Notes under the pieces: generated by a model
Seen by the model: the letters and a program-made list of their open reading frames with translations, nothing else
Databases searched by the model: none
Told to the model about the DNA's origin: nothing
In this document: positions 1 through 7,783 of the stretch, piece by piece
How positions within the stretch are numbered: position 1 is the first letter of the stretch
Layout: the number at the start of each line of letters is the position of its first letter
Origin: Pseudomarimonas arenosa
GTDB taxonomy: Bacteria; Pseudomonadota; Gammaproteobacteria; Xanthomonadales; Xanthomonadaceae
Assembly: GCF_014841215.1 (NCBI RefSeq)
Contig: NZ_JACYTR010000047.1
Span: 1-36,833 of the forward strand
Direction: 5' to 3'
Length of the DNA stretch: 36,833 nt
Made by a program: the position numbers and the translations under genes

Positions 1-92
1 GCTACGCGGGACTGCGTCCCGATCTCGCCCAAGTGGGCCCACCACTTGGGCTCGTCGCGCCTTGCACTCGACGCAAAGTCCTCGGTGATCAT
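1..92 (-). CDS. 5' end of an unidentified protein, runs off the left edge
   Basis: An ATG at 92-90 on the minus strand opens a frame that stays open to base 1. It encodes about 30 residues starting MITEDFASSARRDEP and continuing with KWWAHLGEIGTQSRV. A G-rich stretch (GAGGGGGCG) lies just upstream and could be the ribosome binding site. I do not recognise the product with confidence. The W-rich WWAHLGE.GT pattern is reminiscent of the N-terminus of some LpxL/HtrB-like acyltransferases, but a mobile-element gene is also possible because this start region is repeated at 11975-12025. Confidence 0.4.
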   Translation of the reverse strand, partial: MITEDFASSARRDEPKWWAHLGEIGTQSRV

Positions 93-122
93 CCGCGCCC
101 CCTCATGAAATATCCGGGTTAG
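72..122 (-). repeat. Dispersed repeat, copy 1 (gene-start sequence)
   Basis: Read on the minus strand, these about 51 bases match 11975-12025 on the plus strand with only a few differences just after the initial CTAACCC; the inner 41 bases (72-112) are identical. The repeat covers the presumed RBS and first codons of the gene leaving the left edge. Beyond the identical core the two copies still share GCAAGG and GCCCACTTGG, so copy 2 looks like a shortened derivative. Confidence 0.75.
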
Positions 123-416
123 CTACTTGCTTCGTCGAAGCACTCTTCGGCAGGCTCAGGGAGCACCAAAGGAGCCTGGGCCACGCCGCTAACTTCACTC
201 TCGCTGAGCCGGTAGAAGCGGCTCTCGGCGAAACTCTTGGTTCGCTGCGCGACCGGGCAGCCATTGAAGGAGAAATTTCATCTCCGCGGGCCATGGGCAT
301 TGGCCGTCATCAATGGACGCAACTTCCGGCATGCAACACGCCTAGCCCGGATATCCGGGCAAACAGGAACATGCGTGGATGCGGAGCATGCTGGAGCAGG
401 ATCGAAGGCCGCAAAC
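123..416. other. Intergenic stretch with palindromes, no gene seen
   Basis: No convincing gene; the open frames here are short and lack family motifs. It holds a hairpin GCTTCG-T-CGAAGC at 129-141, followed by CTTCGGCAGGCTCAGGGAGC, which resembles the REP-like sequence at 8688 and 10628. A perfect 16-base palindrome, GCCCGGATATCCGGGC, lies at 345-360. Confidence 0.5.
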
Positions 417-446
417 GCAAACGGCCGGCGAAAGCCGGCCGTTTGC
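417..446 (-). terminator. Strong hairpin downstream of the TonB receptor
   Basis: A perfect 13-bp stem (417-429 with 434-446) closes a 4-base loop, 22 bases beyond the receptor stop codon on the minus strand. The arms read GCAAACGGCCGGC / GCCGGCCGTTTGC. The distal T-run is weak (GTTTGC), so it may act as a terminator or a 3'-end stabiliser. Confidence 0.7.
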
Positions 447-467
447 TTGACACATCAGGCAACCCTA

Positions 468-3400
468 TCAGAAGCGATATCGGAAGCCGATTTGCAGCGA
501 CCACTGCGAGATGCCGTTGGTCTGGCCGTCGGAATCGGTCGGAATACCCAGCGCGCTACGCTGACCGAACTCGGTACCGCTGCGGTAGTTGTAGACATAA
601 CGGCCACTGGTGCGGTCGATACCGACCAGGCTCGCCACCGACTGGCTGCCGAAGAAGCCGTAGTCGAGCACGTGTCCCCAATCTTCATTGATCAGGTTGC
701 CGACGTTCTGAATGTCGAGCCAGATTTCAGACTTGTGGCCTTCCATGAAGCCCGGCAGTTCCTGGCTGAAACGCAGATCGAAGGTGTTCACCCAACCAGC
801 ACGGAAACCGTTCTCCGGCGCGTAAGTGCCGGCGTACTGGCTCAAGTGCTCCTGGGTGGCCAACCAGTTGAAGAAGTCCTGCTCGGCCTGCGGGTTCGGT
901 GTGAAGACACCCGAACTGTTGATCGAGCCGAACAGCACATCGCCCGGGCCGGCCGGCACGTAGAACAGATCGTTGAAGGTACGACCGTCGCCATTGGCAT
1001 CGCCGGTGAAGATGTAGCTGAACGGACGACCGCTGCGACCTTCGTAGAACAGGCCAACACGGGTCTGGTAGTCGCCGAAGAAGGCGTGCTTCCAGTTCAC
1101 GGCGCCGGAGAACCGATGTTTGATCTCGTAACGCGCGGTGCTGGTGACTTCTTCATTGACGTTGAAGCCGTACTGCGAACCGTAGCCGGAGCCAGCGGTC
1201 GAGCTGGTCAGGGCGCCCACTTCGTTGGCATCGGTATAGGTGTAGCCCAGGCTCCAGGCCCAATCGCTGTCGGCCGAGAACGGCTTGGACATCGACAGGG
1301 TCATCTGCTGACCTTCACCCTTGTTGGTGTTTTCCAGCAGGTAGACATCACCGAAGAAGCTGTTGCGGCCGAAGCGGTTGTTCGACGAGGACAGGAAGTT
1401 CGCTGCCGACGGGTTCCAGTACAGGGTGCGACCGTCCGGACCGGCGAAACCAGCACCGGTGTTGAGGGTGCGGTAGAACAGACCATTCTCGACGCTGGTC
1501 AGCAGCACTTCGGCCGATGCCACGATGCCATACCACGGCAGTTCATGGTCGAAAGCAAGATTGGCTTTCCACACCGACGGCAACTCGAAGTCGTCAGAGA
1601 TCAAGTTCACGTTGCGGGTGGCACTGCCGGTCAGCTGGCCCAGCAGATCGACCGGCTGGTTCAAGCCGTCCGGGCTGAACGGAATGCCGCTGGTGTCAAA
1701 GCGAAGGTTGGTATAGGAGACCGAGTTGAAGCCGGTCGAGTTGTAGGCATTGCCCACCCACACTGAGGGCGCGCCGCCCTGGAACAGGCCCACACCACCG
1801 CGCAGCTGGGTCGGACGCTCCCAGTCAAAGGTGTAGTTAAAGCCGAAGCGCGGCTGGACGATGAAGTCGCCGGGGAAAGTATTGGTGTTGTTGAGACCAA
1901 AACCGCCGTTCGGACAATCGGCCGGGCCGGTGCCATTCGGAACACGCGGCGAGGCGAAGCATGGGTTGAAGCGCGGATCCGGGCTGGTGTCCGGACGATC
2001 GGCGCGCAAGCCGAGGGTCAGCGACAGGTTCGGCGAGACGTACCAGGTGTCCTGAATGAACAGGCCCAGGTTGGTGCTGTCGTACACAGCCGGAATCGAA
2101 CCCGGGGCCGCTTCGACCTGGATGTCATAGTCGAAGTAGTTGCCGGCCAGGAAGTTGTCGATACCTTCGAAGCTGTAGTTGCCGTAGAAATCCTGCAGGA
2201 AGAAATTGAAGATTTCGTTGTCCTGGTATTCGGCACCAAACTTGATGTCGTGATCGCCAACGATCCAGGTCGCCGAACCGAAGTAGTCATAGGTCTCGGT
2301 CAGCAGGGTGTTGCCCATCGAGCTGCGCTCGGTACCGAGGCGAATGAAATCGCTGGCGGTCGGCTGGTTGTTCGGGTTGCCGTCGTCGAAATAGATCTGG
2401 ATGGCCGGCGCCGTGGTCGGGTTGACGCGAACCGCGCTGTAATCGCGGTAGGAGGCCTTGAACTCGGTCGAGAAAGTGTCCGTCCAGTCGCTGAACACCT
2501 GGCCGACATAGCTTTCCACCGATTTCTGGTGGTCGTACCAGTTCGAGCTCAGCGCCAGGATGCTGGCGCCAGAGCCTTCCGGGCGCACGCGCGTCTGGTC
2601 GAGCTGGCTGTAGCGCAGGCTGGCGCGGTGGTAGTCGTTGATGTTCCAGTCGATCTTGACCGCTTTCTCTTCCAGTTCGGTGTCACCGTCACCGCTGGTG
2701 CCACCCGGGTCGAAGCCATACACATCGCGCGCGATGCGCTGCACTTCGGCCAGATCGTCGGCATCGAAATCGCCGTCGGCGCGCAGCAGCGGGGTGGTGC
2801 TCAAGTCCGGGCTCGGCTTGCCGCGCTTGAACTTTTCGTAGTTCAGGAAGAAGAACAACCGATCCTGGATCAGCGGGCCGCCAAAGGTGGCGCCGTAGGT
2901 GTTCTCTTCGCTGAACTCGGAGAACGGCTGGCCATTGATCGGGTTGTCGCCAAACCAGTCGCCATCACGGTAGTAGTCGTAGACCGAGCCGTGGAATTCG
3001 TTGGTGCCCGATTTGGTGACCGCGTTGACATTGGCGCCTGAGGCACCGGAAATCGACACGTCATAGCTCGACAGGTTGATGTCGATCGCTTCGATCGCTT
3101 CCATCGACACCGGCTGGCGCTGGGTCGGCATGTTGTTGCCTTCCAGACCAAAGGTATCGCTGGCCGAGACGCCGTCGATGGTGATCTTGTTGAAGCGCGG
3201 ATTCTGACCGCCGGCCGAAATGCTGCCCGAGGCGCGATCAGTGAAGGCCACGCGCGGGTCGAGGCGCATGTAGTCCTGAATGTTGCCGCCTATCGACGGC
3301 AGGCTGTTGATGGTCTGCTGGTCGACGCTGGTGCCCGAACCCATCTTGGCCGGGGTAAACAGGGCCGACGCGGTGGCCACGACTTCAACCACGTCCAGCG

Positions 3401-3758
3401 ACTGGGTGGCGGGCTCGAGGAACACGCTGACATTGCCGGTCTGAGCCAGCTGCAGGAAGACATTCTCAGAGGACTTCGACTGGAAGCCGTCCTTGATCAC
3501 CAGCACCGAGTACGGGCCGCCGACACGCAGACCACGGGCCGAGTAACGGCCATTCTCGTCGGTAGTGGCACGAGTGATGGTGCCCGACTGGGTATGAGTG
3601 ATGATGACTTCGGCGTTCGGCAGCGGAGCGCCGTCATTGCCGACCACCACACCGCCAAGCGCAGACGAGGTCTGCTGGGCAAACGCCGGGGCGGCGGCCA
3701 GCGCAATCGCCAGGCCAAGGGCCAGACGGGAGCGCGGGAGCAGGTTAGATTTGCTCAT
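468..3758 (-). CDS. Oar-like TonB-dependent receptor with carboxypeptidase-regulatory domain
   Basis: A 1096-residue outer membrane protein. Residues 1-27 form a Sec signal peptide ending AFA|QQ. Residues about 30-115 form a carboxypeptidase-regulatory-like fold (GAPLPNAEV, TTDENGRYSARGL). The plug follows at about 150-260 (ITIDGVSASD, SGTNEFHGSVYDYYRDGDWF), then a long beta-barrel ending in the aromatic LQIGFRYRF, typical for BAM-inserted proteins. Oar-type receptors use TonB/ExbB energy for uptake or for protease/peptide export; the substrate cannot be told from sequence. The start at 3758 is preferred over an in-frame ATG at 3851 because the signal peptide begins there and AAGGA lies 9-10 bases upstream. 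The gene stands alone, with a hairpin after its stop and palindromes before it. Confidence 0.93.
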   Translation of the reverse strand: MSKSNLLPRSRLALGLAIALAAAPAFAQQTSSALGGVVVGNDGAPLPNAEVIITHTQSGTITRATTDENGRYSARGLRVGGPYSVLVIKDGFQSKSSENVFLQLAQTGNVSVFLEPATQSLDVVEVVATASALFTPAKMGSGTSVDQQTINSLPSIGGNIQDYMRLDPRVAFTDRASGSISAGGQNPRFNKITIDGVSASDTFGLEGNNMPTQRQPVSMEAIEAIDINLSSYDVSISGASGANVNAVTKSGTNEFHGSVYDYYRDGDWFGDNPINGQPFSEFSEENTYGATFGGPLIQDRLFFFLNYEKFKRGKPSPDLSTTPLLRADGDFDADDLAEVQRIARDVYGFDPGGTSGDGDTELEEKAVKIDWNINDYHRASLRYSQLDQTRVRPEGSGASILALSSNWYDHQKSVESYVGQVFSDWTDTFSTEFKASYRDYSAVRVNPTTAPAIQIYFDDGNPNNQPTASDFIRLGTERSSMGNTLLTETYDYFGSATWIVGDHDIKFGAEYQDNEIFNFFLQDFYGNYSFEGIDNFLAGNYFDYDIQVEAAPGSIPAVYDSTNLGLFIQDTWYVSPNLSLTLGLRADRPDTSPDPRFNPCFASPRVPNGTGPADCPNGGFGLNNTNTFPGDFIVQPRFGFNYTFDWERPTQLRGGVGLFQGGAPSVWVGNAYNSTGFNSVSYTNLRFDTSGIPFSPDGLNQPVDLLGQLTGSATRNVNLISDDFELPSVWKANLAFDHELPWYGIVASAEVLLTSVENGLFYRTLNTGAGFAGPDGRTLYWNPSAANFLSSSNNRFGRNSFFGDVYLLENTNKGEGQQMTLSMSKPFSADSDWAWSLGYTYTDANEVGALTSSTAGSGYGSQYGFNVNEEVTSTARYEIKHRFSGAVNWKHAFFGDYQTRVGLFYEGRSGRPFSYIFTGDANGDGRTFNDLFYVPAGPGDVLFGSINSSGVFTPNPQAEQDFFNWLATQEHLSQYAGTYAPENGFRAGWVNTFDLRFSQELPGFMEGHKSEIWLDIQNVGNLINEDWGHVLDYGFFGSQSVASLVGIDRTSGRYVYNYRSGTEFGQRSALGIPTDSDGQTNGISQWSLQIGFRYRF

Positions 3759-3941
3759 ACAAATGCTTCCTTGAGAGTGAATCAATCGTTTGTGAATCGA
3801 TTTTTGCTGTTGAGCCGGGGCGGCCGTCGTGGCGGCCCGTGGGGTCGGCATCCAGCCGAAAGGCTGTGTCGAAGCACCGGCGAAGCGATGATCCGCAACA
3901 GCTCTGGATTCCAGTTTCCCGCCCCAAAACCCCTGAGACGA

Positions 3942-3958
3942 GTTAACCGAAGGTTAAC
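3942..3958. promoter_or_regulatory. Perfect palindrome upstream of the TonB receptor (candidate operator)
   Basis: GTTAACC-gaa-GGTTAAC is a perfect 7-bp inverted repeat with a 3-base centre, AT-rich against a GC-rich background. It lies about 185 bases upstream of the receptor start and just beyond the stop of the acyltransferase gene. It has the geometry of a dimeric repressor site; no regulator is identified. Confidence 0.4.
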
Positions 3959-3975
3959 ATGCTAGGAGGCGGATG

Positions 3976-3991
3976 TGACAGTCATATGTCA
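3976..3991. promoter_or_regulatory. Second inverted repeat upstream of the TonB receptor
   Basis: TGACA-gtcata-TGTCA, 5-bp arms with a 6-base spacer, 17 bases beyond the GTTAACC palindrome. The spacing resembles a helix-turn-helix dimer site. It does not match the CRP consensus TGTGA-N6-TCACA exactly. The surrounding region 3759-4008 holds no gene and probably carries the receptor promoter. Confidence 0.3.
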
Positions 3992-4008
3992 GGCGGGAAA
4001 CCAATTCT

Positions 4009-5727
4009 TTATCCGATGTAGCGCGCCCGTTTGGCCGGCTTGAGCTGGGCCAGATCGAGCCGGATCAGGCCATCGATGCAGTGGCCGAACGAGGGATCCA
4101 GGCTAAAATCTGCGAAAACAACACCTGCGGGCGCACAAAGCTCGACATATTGCTTGTAAAGCACAGGAAAAGGCAGGTCCAGGCGCTGCAGCTCGCGGCG
4201 CAGCCAGTGCAGGCCCTCCTGCGGCGGCAGGCCGGTCAGTGCGACCCGGCAGCTCGATTCGATCTCGGTGTCGAGGCGCACCGGGTTGCGTGCCCGGGCA
4301 AAACTGCCGCGGTTGAAATAGTGCAGATGGGTAGCCATCAGCCGCTGTCGTGCCGCCTCCGGCATCTTGGCCGACAGGCTGACCGGGCCGAACAGATAGC
4401 GCACCTCGGGGTGCCTGGCGAGATAGGCGCCGATACCCTGCCAGAGGTAGTCAAGGCTACGTGTTCCCCAATAGCGCGGATGGACGAAACTACGCCCCAG
4501 CTCGACCGCTTCGGCCAGGAACTCCGTCTTGTTCGGATCAAAGTCGAACAGCGACGTCGAATAGAAGCCGGCCAATCCGCGCTCGTGCAGAATTCGACTG
4601 CCCTGCCCCAGACGGTAGCCGCCGACGATTTCCAGGCTACGGTCGTTCCACAACACGATATGCCGGTAGTGGCCGTCATAGGCATCGATGTCGCGGCTAA
4701 GGCCGGTACCCTCGCCGACGCGGCGGAAGGCCAATTCACGCAATCGGCCAATTTCGCGCATCAGTACGTTGGCCGGCTGTTCGGGCAACAGCACGATGCG
4801 CTTGCCGTCCGAGGTCTGCCCCAGCACCTCGCCCGCCTCGATGGCATCACGCACGGCCAAAGGAGCTTCCGGATGGGCGATGCTGTGCCCGGTGGTGAAC
4901 AGCGGCGGTTTGCGCCGAGCCAATCGGTAGACGTGCTTGCGCATCGCGGTGGCGATGCGGCCCTCGTCGGCGCCGTGTTCGCTTAGCGTTTCGGCGGCCA
5001 CCGGTGCACCGACAGTCAAGGTAATGCGTTGATGGCTCTGAGCCAGCAGTTCACGCGGCAGCATCAAGGTGCCGAGCGGTTTGGACAGCATCGACCAGCT
5101 GTAGAACGCGGCCGAGTTATGCGCGGCGATATGCACCGGCAACACCGGTGCCCCGGTCTTGCGGGCGAAACGAGCGAAGCCGCTGGCCCAGCGCCCATCG
5201 CGGATGCCGGCCGGGCCCATGCGACTGACCTCGCCGGCCGGAAACAGAATCACGACCTGCTCGGCCTCCAGGGCGCGATACACCGAACGCAGGCCGGCGC
5301 CGCCAGGCCGGTCACCGAACACCTCGCAATCGAGCAACAGGTCGCCCAGTCCGTCCAAGGCACGCAGTACCCGGTTGCCGATGATCTTGATGTCGCTGCG
5401 TACTGATCCAACCAGATCGATCAGGGCCAGGGCATCGAGGGCACCGAGTGGGTGATTGGCGACGATGACACAGCGGCCTTCGGTGGGAACGTTGAGCCGA
5501 TCCGTAGGCGCCACCCGATAGCTGAAGTCCAGTCGCTCCATGCTTTGTCGAACGAAATCGAGACCGCGCACCCCGGCCAGCGCCGTCACCTCGGCATTGA
5601 TCCGTTCCTCGCAGACGATCTTGCGCAACAACTCGACCACCGGCCGACCAATCATCCGCCCGCGGGCGCTGGAGAGGCGGGGGAATTGTCGATAGAAACT
5701 GGTCTCGACGCTGAGCATGGGCGGCAT
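4009..5727 (-). CDS. Two-domain acyltransferase, OlsF-like (PlsC-type plus GNAT-type acyltransferase)
   Basis: A 572-residue fusion. Residues about 60-270 are a PlsC/lysophospholipid acyltransferase domain: NHPLGALD at 91-98 is the catalytic His...Asp box, and FPAGEVSR is the downstream Glu motif. Residues about 305-530 are a GNAT-type acyl-ACP N-acyltransferase of the OlsB/hemolysin family (ELAFRRVGEGTG..DIDAYDGHYRHIVLW, then LGRSFVHPRYWG). This order is that of OlsF, which makes ornithine lipids in one polypeptide: the C-terminal part N-acylates ornithine and the N-terminal part O-acylates the lyso-lipid. Function is inferred from architecture; another aminolipid is possible. ATGs at 5727 and 5718 both lack a strong RBS, so the exact start is open. 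It is a single gene on the minus strand, with 250 bases before the next gene. Confidence 0.82.
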   Translation of the reverse strand: MPPMLSVETSFYRQFPRLSSARGRMIGRPVVELLRKIVCEERINAEVTALAGVRGLDFVRQSMERLDFSYRVAPTDRLNVPTEGRCVIVANHPLGALDALALIDLVGSVRSDIKIIGNRVLRALDGLGDLLLDCEVFGDRPGGAGLRSVYRALEAEQVVILFPAGEVSRMGPAGIRDGRWASGFARFARKTGAPVLPVHIAAHNSAAFYSWSMLSKPLGTLMLPRELLAQSHQRITLTVGAPVAAETLSEHGADEGRIATAMRKHVYRLARRKPPLFTTGHSIAHPEAPLAVRDAIEAGEVLGQTSDGKRIVLLPEQPANVLMREIGRLRELAFRRVGEGTGLSRDIDAYDGHYRHIVLWNDRSLEIVGGYRLGQGSRILHERGLAGFYSTSLFDFDPNKTEFLAEAVELGRSFVHPRYWGTRSLDYLWQGIGAYLARHPEVRYLFGPVSLSAKMPEAARQRLMATHLHYFNRGSFARARNPVRLDTEIESSCRVALTGLPPQEGLHWLRRELQRLDLPFPVLYKQYVELCAPAGVVFADFSLDPSFGHCIDGLIRLDLAQLKPAKRARYIG

Positions 5728-5815
5728 CCGGGCTGATCGGCGCCGAGCCTAGAGAGCGCATGCGTCAGTCAGGTGACAGGCAGACTGCAGAATTCTTTCC
5801 GCGGATAGCACCTAG

Positions 5816-5833
5816 GGTGCGCTTCAGCGCACC
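5816..5833 (-). terminator. Hairpin 3' of the MarC-family gene
   Basis: GGTGCGC-ttca-GCGCACC, a perfect 7-bp stem about 30 bases past the stop of the MarC-family gene on the minus strand. There is no clear T-run. The gap 5728-5862 holds nothing else recognisable. Confidence 0.5.
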
Positions 5834-5862
5834 GCCGCGTCGACTTCTCTCGTTCGCGCCAC

Positions 5863-6453
5863 CTACGCCGACTGCAGGTATTTGGCGATACCGTCGAGAA
5901 ACATCTGCACCGACAGCGCGACCAGCAACATGCCCATCAGCCGCTCCACCGCGATCAGCACCCGCGGGCCCAGCCAGCGGTACAGCGCGGTGGCGCTGAA
6001 CAGGATGATGGCAGTGGCGCCCCAGGCAATCAGTAGGGCGATACTGAGATCGCGCCAGCCGCCACTGATGGTGCTGCTCATCAGCATCACCGCGGCGATA
6101 CCGCTGGGGCCGGCAACGCAGGGGATGGCCAGCGGTACGATGAAGGGCTCGCCATCGGGCGTATCGCCAAACATTGGCTCGCGGCCCGGAAAGATCATCT
6201 TCAGGCCGATCAGGAACAGGATGATGCCGCCAGCGATCGAGATCGATTCCTGCCGCAGATGCATGAAGGCCAGCAGGTCCTGGCCAAAGAACAGGAACAG
6301 AAACAACACCGCCAGCGCAATCAGCAGCTCACGGGCCACCACCCAGGTTCGACGTTCCGGCGCCACCGTGCGCAGCTGACTCAGGAACACCGGAATATTG
6401 CCCAGCGGATCGAGAATCAGAAACAGCAAAATGGCGGCCGAAACGATGGTCAT
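5863..6453 (-). CDS. MarC/YhgN-family inner membrane protein
   Basis: 196 residues, almost the length of E. coli YhgN (about 197), and similar along the whole length: LILDPLGNIPVF at the N-terminus, SISIAGGIILFLIGLKMIFP, GEPFIVPLAIPCVAGPSG in the middle and ERLMGMLLVALSVQMFLDG near the end. Six hydrophobic segments are visible, as expected for MarC proteins. Despite the historical 'multiple antibiotic resistance' label, the transported substrate of this family is not established. Its ATG lies 6 bases after the stop of the upstream SDR gene, so it is probably the third gene of a grxD-SDR-marC transcript. Confidence 0.92.
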   Translation of the reverse strand: MTIVSAAILLFLILDPLGNIPVFLSQLRTVAPERRTWVVARELLIALAVLFLFLFFGQDLLAFMHLRQESISIAGGIILFLIGLKMIFPGREPMFGDTPDGEPFIVPLAIPCVAGPSGIAAVMLMSSTISGGWRDLSIALLIAWGATAIILFSATALYRWLGPRVLIAVERLMGMLLVALSVQMFLDGIAKYLQSA

Positions 6454-6459
6454 GGCCGA

Positions 6460-7224
6460 TCAGATGCGCAGATCATGCAATGCGCCGCTGACAAACGGCG
6501 CGGCGCCGGCCACGGCGGCCAAGATGGCCGGCACGTAGTCGGATGCCGGCGGCCACTGCGCGGGATCCTCAGCGAAGTAGGCACGCGCCCGCAGTGGCGT
6601 GCGCATCGGCCCGGGGCACAGCCCGATCACCCGAACCGCCGTGCTCTCCAATTCGTCACCCAGCACTCGTACCCAGGCCCGACGTGCCGCATTGGCCATG
6701 GCATAGCCGCCCCAATAGGCCTTCTCCACCCGCGCTGGGTCATCCAGCAGGCAGACCACCGAAGCCGAGTCGGCCGCCGACAGCAGGGACAGGCAGGCCT
6801 GGGTCAGCAGTGCCGGTGCGGTGGCGTTGACGTGCATGGCGCGCAACAGGTCTTCCGGCGGAATCGAGCCGAACGCCACCAGGCCCTTGAACTCGGCCTG
6901 ACACAGCACAATGCCATCCAGCCGACCGAGTTCGCGCCCGATGGTCTCGGCCAGGGCCTCGTAGTCGGCCGGCCCAGCCCCTTCCATATCCAGCGGATAC
7001 AGCGCCGGCGTGGGCCCTTCGGCTTTGACGATGGCGTCGTAGACACGGTTGAGCTTGGGCACGCGGCGCCCCAGCAGCACCACGGTGGCACCGGCCTTGG
7101 CAGCACCCAGGGCCGTCGCCTGCCCCAGGGCACCGTGGGCACCGGCCACCAGGATGACCTTGCCCTGTAGCTGCAGCGGCGATTCGCTGAGATCGGCCAC
7201 CTTCACGCAGGTGGCCTGACTCAC
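6460..7224 (-). CDS. YciK-like SDR-fold protein with degenerate active site
   Basis: 254 residues with a Rossmann fold related to E. coli YciK. The nucleotide loop is AGAHGALG at 27-34 (classical TGxxxGxG). The position of the NNAG motif reads CQAE (108-111). The catalytic YxxxK reads YAMAN (Y174, N178), and the residue 13 before the Tyr, normally Ser, is Asp161 within LLDDP. With Lys and Ser both absent, classical dehydrogenase chemistry is unlikely; a binding or regulatory role fits better. The start is GTG at 7224, overlapping the grxD stop by 4 bases (GTGA), so translation is probably coupled. The spacing to the MarC gene is 6 bases. Confidence 0.85.
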   Translation of the reverse strand: MSQATCVKVADLSESPLQLQGKVILVAGAHGALGQATALGAAKAGATVVLLGRRVPKLNRVYDAIVKAEGPTPALYPLDMEGAGPADYEALAETIGRELGRLDGIVLCQAEFKGLVAFGSIPPEDLLRAMHVNATAPALLTQACLSLLSAADSASVVCLLDDPARVEKAYWGGYAMANAARRAWVRVLGDELESTAVRVIGLCPGPMRTPLRARAYFAEDPAQWPPASDYVPAILAAVAGAAPFVSGALHDLRI

Positions 7225-7544
7225 TCGGCGCCCCGCTGGATTTCCTCCACCATCGCCTTCAGCTGGCCCTGCTCGAACAGTTCGACAGTGATATCGCAGC
7301 CGCCGATCAATTCACCATTGATGAACAGCTGCGGAAACGTCGGCCAATTCGAGTAACGCGGCAGCTGGGCCCGCACTTCCGGATCCGCCAGCACGTTCAC
7401 CGAGTGGAACTGGGCGTTACAGGCTTTCAGCACTTCAGCCGCACGGCTGGAAAATCCGCACATCGGGAACTGTGGGGTGCCTTTCATGAACAACACAATC
7501 GGGTGTTCAGACACCAGCGTCTGAATTCGATCTTGAACCGACAT
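7221..7544 (-). CDS. grxD: Monothiol glutaredoxin Grx4 (CGFS type)
   Basis: A single-domain monothiol glutaredoxin. MKGTPQFPMCGFS holds the CGFS active site (Cys29 from this start), followed by WPTFPQLFINGELIGGCDI, the cis-Pro and glutathione-binding loop. Such proteins bind a [2Fe-2S] cluster with glutathione, often together with BolA, and take part in Fe-S trafficking and iron sensing rather than thiol reduction. I prefer the ATG at 7544: AAGG lies 8 bases before it, whereas the ATG at 7550 is only 2 bases from the same sequence. Starting at 7550 gives 109 residues instead of 107. It heads the grxD-SDR-marC group and is divergent from sodB. Confidence 0.95.
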   Translation of the reverse strand: MSVQDRIQTLVSEHPIVLFMKGTPQFPMCGFSSRAAEVLKACNAQFHSVNVLADPEVRAQLPRYSNWPTFPQLFINGELIGGCDITVELFEQGQLKAMVEEIQRGAE

Positions 7545-7783
7545 CGACATGACCTTCTGGACTATGAATACGACCGCGACCGTCGCGTTTGCTGCTCAAG
7601 CACCGCGCCGGCTGCACAAATTGTTACCATTCTCCCACAAGCCAGGAGCCTGGGCGCTAGAAACATTCGCCGGTAACGCATTGTTCGAGGCGTTTCCACT
7701 GCCCAGGCCCCAAGGCTGACCCGGCTACCCGACCAGGTACCGGTCTGCCGCTCCACCCGCCAATTCCCCAAAGGAACCCCGCC

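Noticed and set aside
237-1766. Long plus-strand open frame opposite the Oar-like receptor
   Set aside because: No family motif, low-complexity V/G/A-rich composition; it mirrors codon bias of the receptor on the other strand.
3759-3851. Longer N-terminus for the Oar-like receptor (start at 3851)
   Set aside because: It would place 31 polar residues before a perfect signal peptide, and the ATG at 3758 has its own RBS.
3974-3991. CRP/FNR site upstream of the receptor
   Set aside because: TGTGACAGTCATATGTCA does not have the TCACA/ATCAA half at the right spacing.
7551-7783. Small gene in the grxD-sodB gap
   Set aside because: The open frames overlapping here are antisense extensions without motifs; the gap is better explained as a divergent promoter region.
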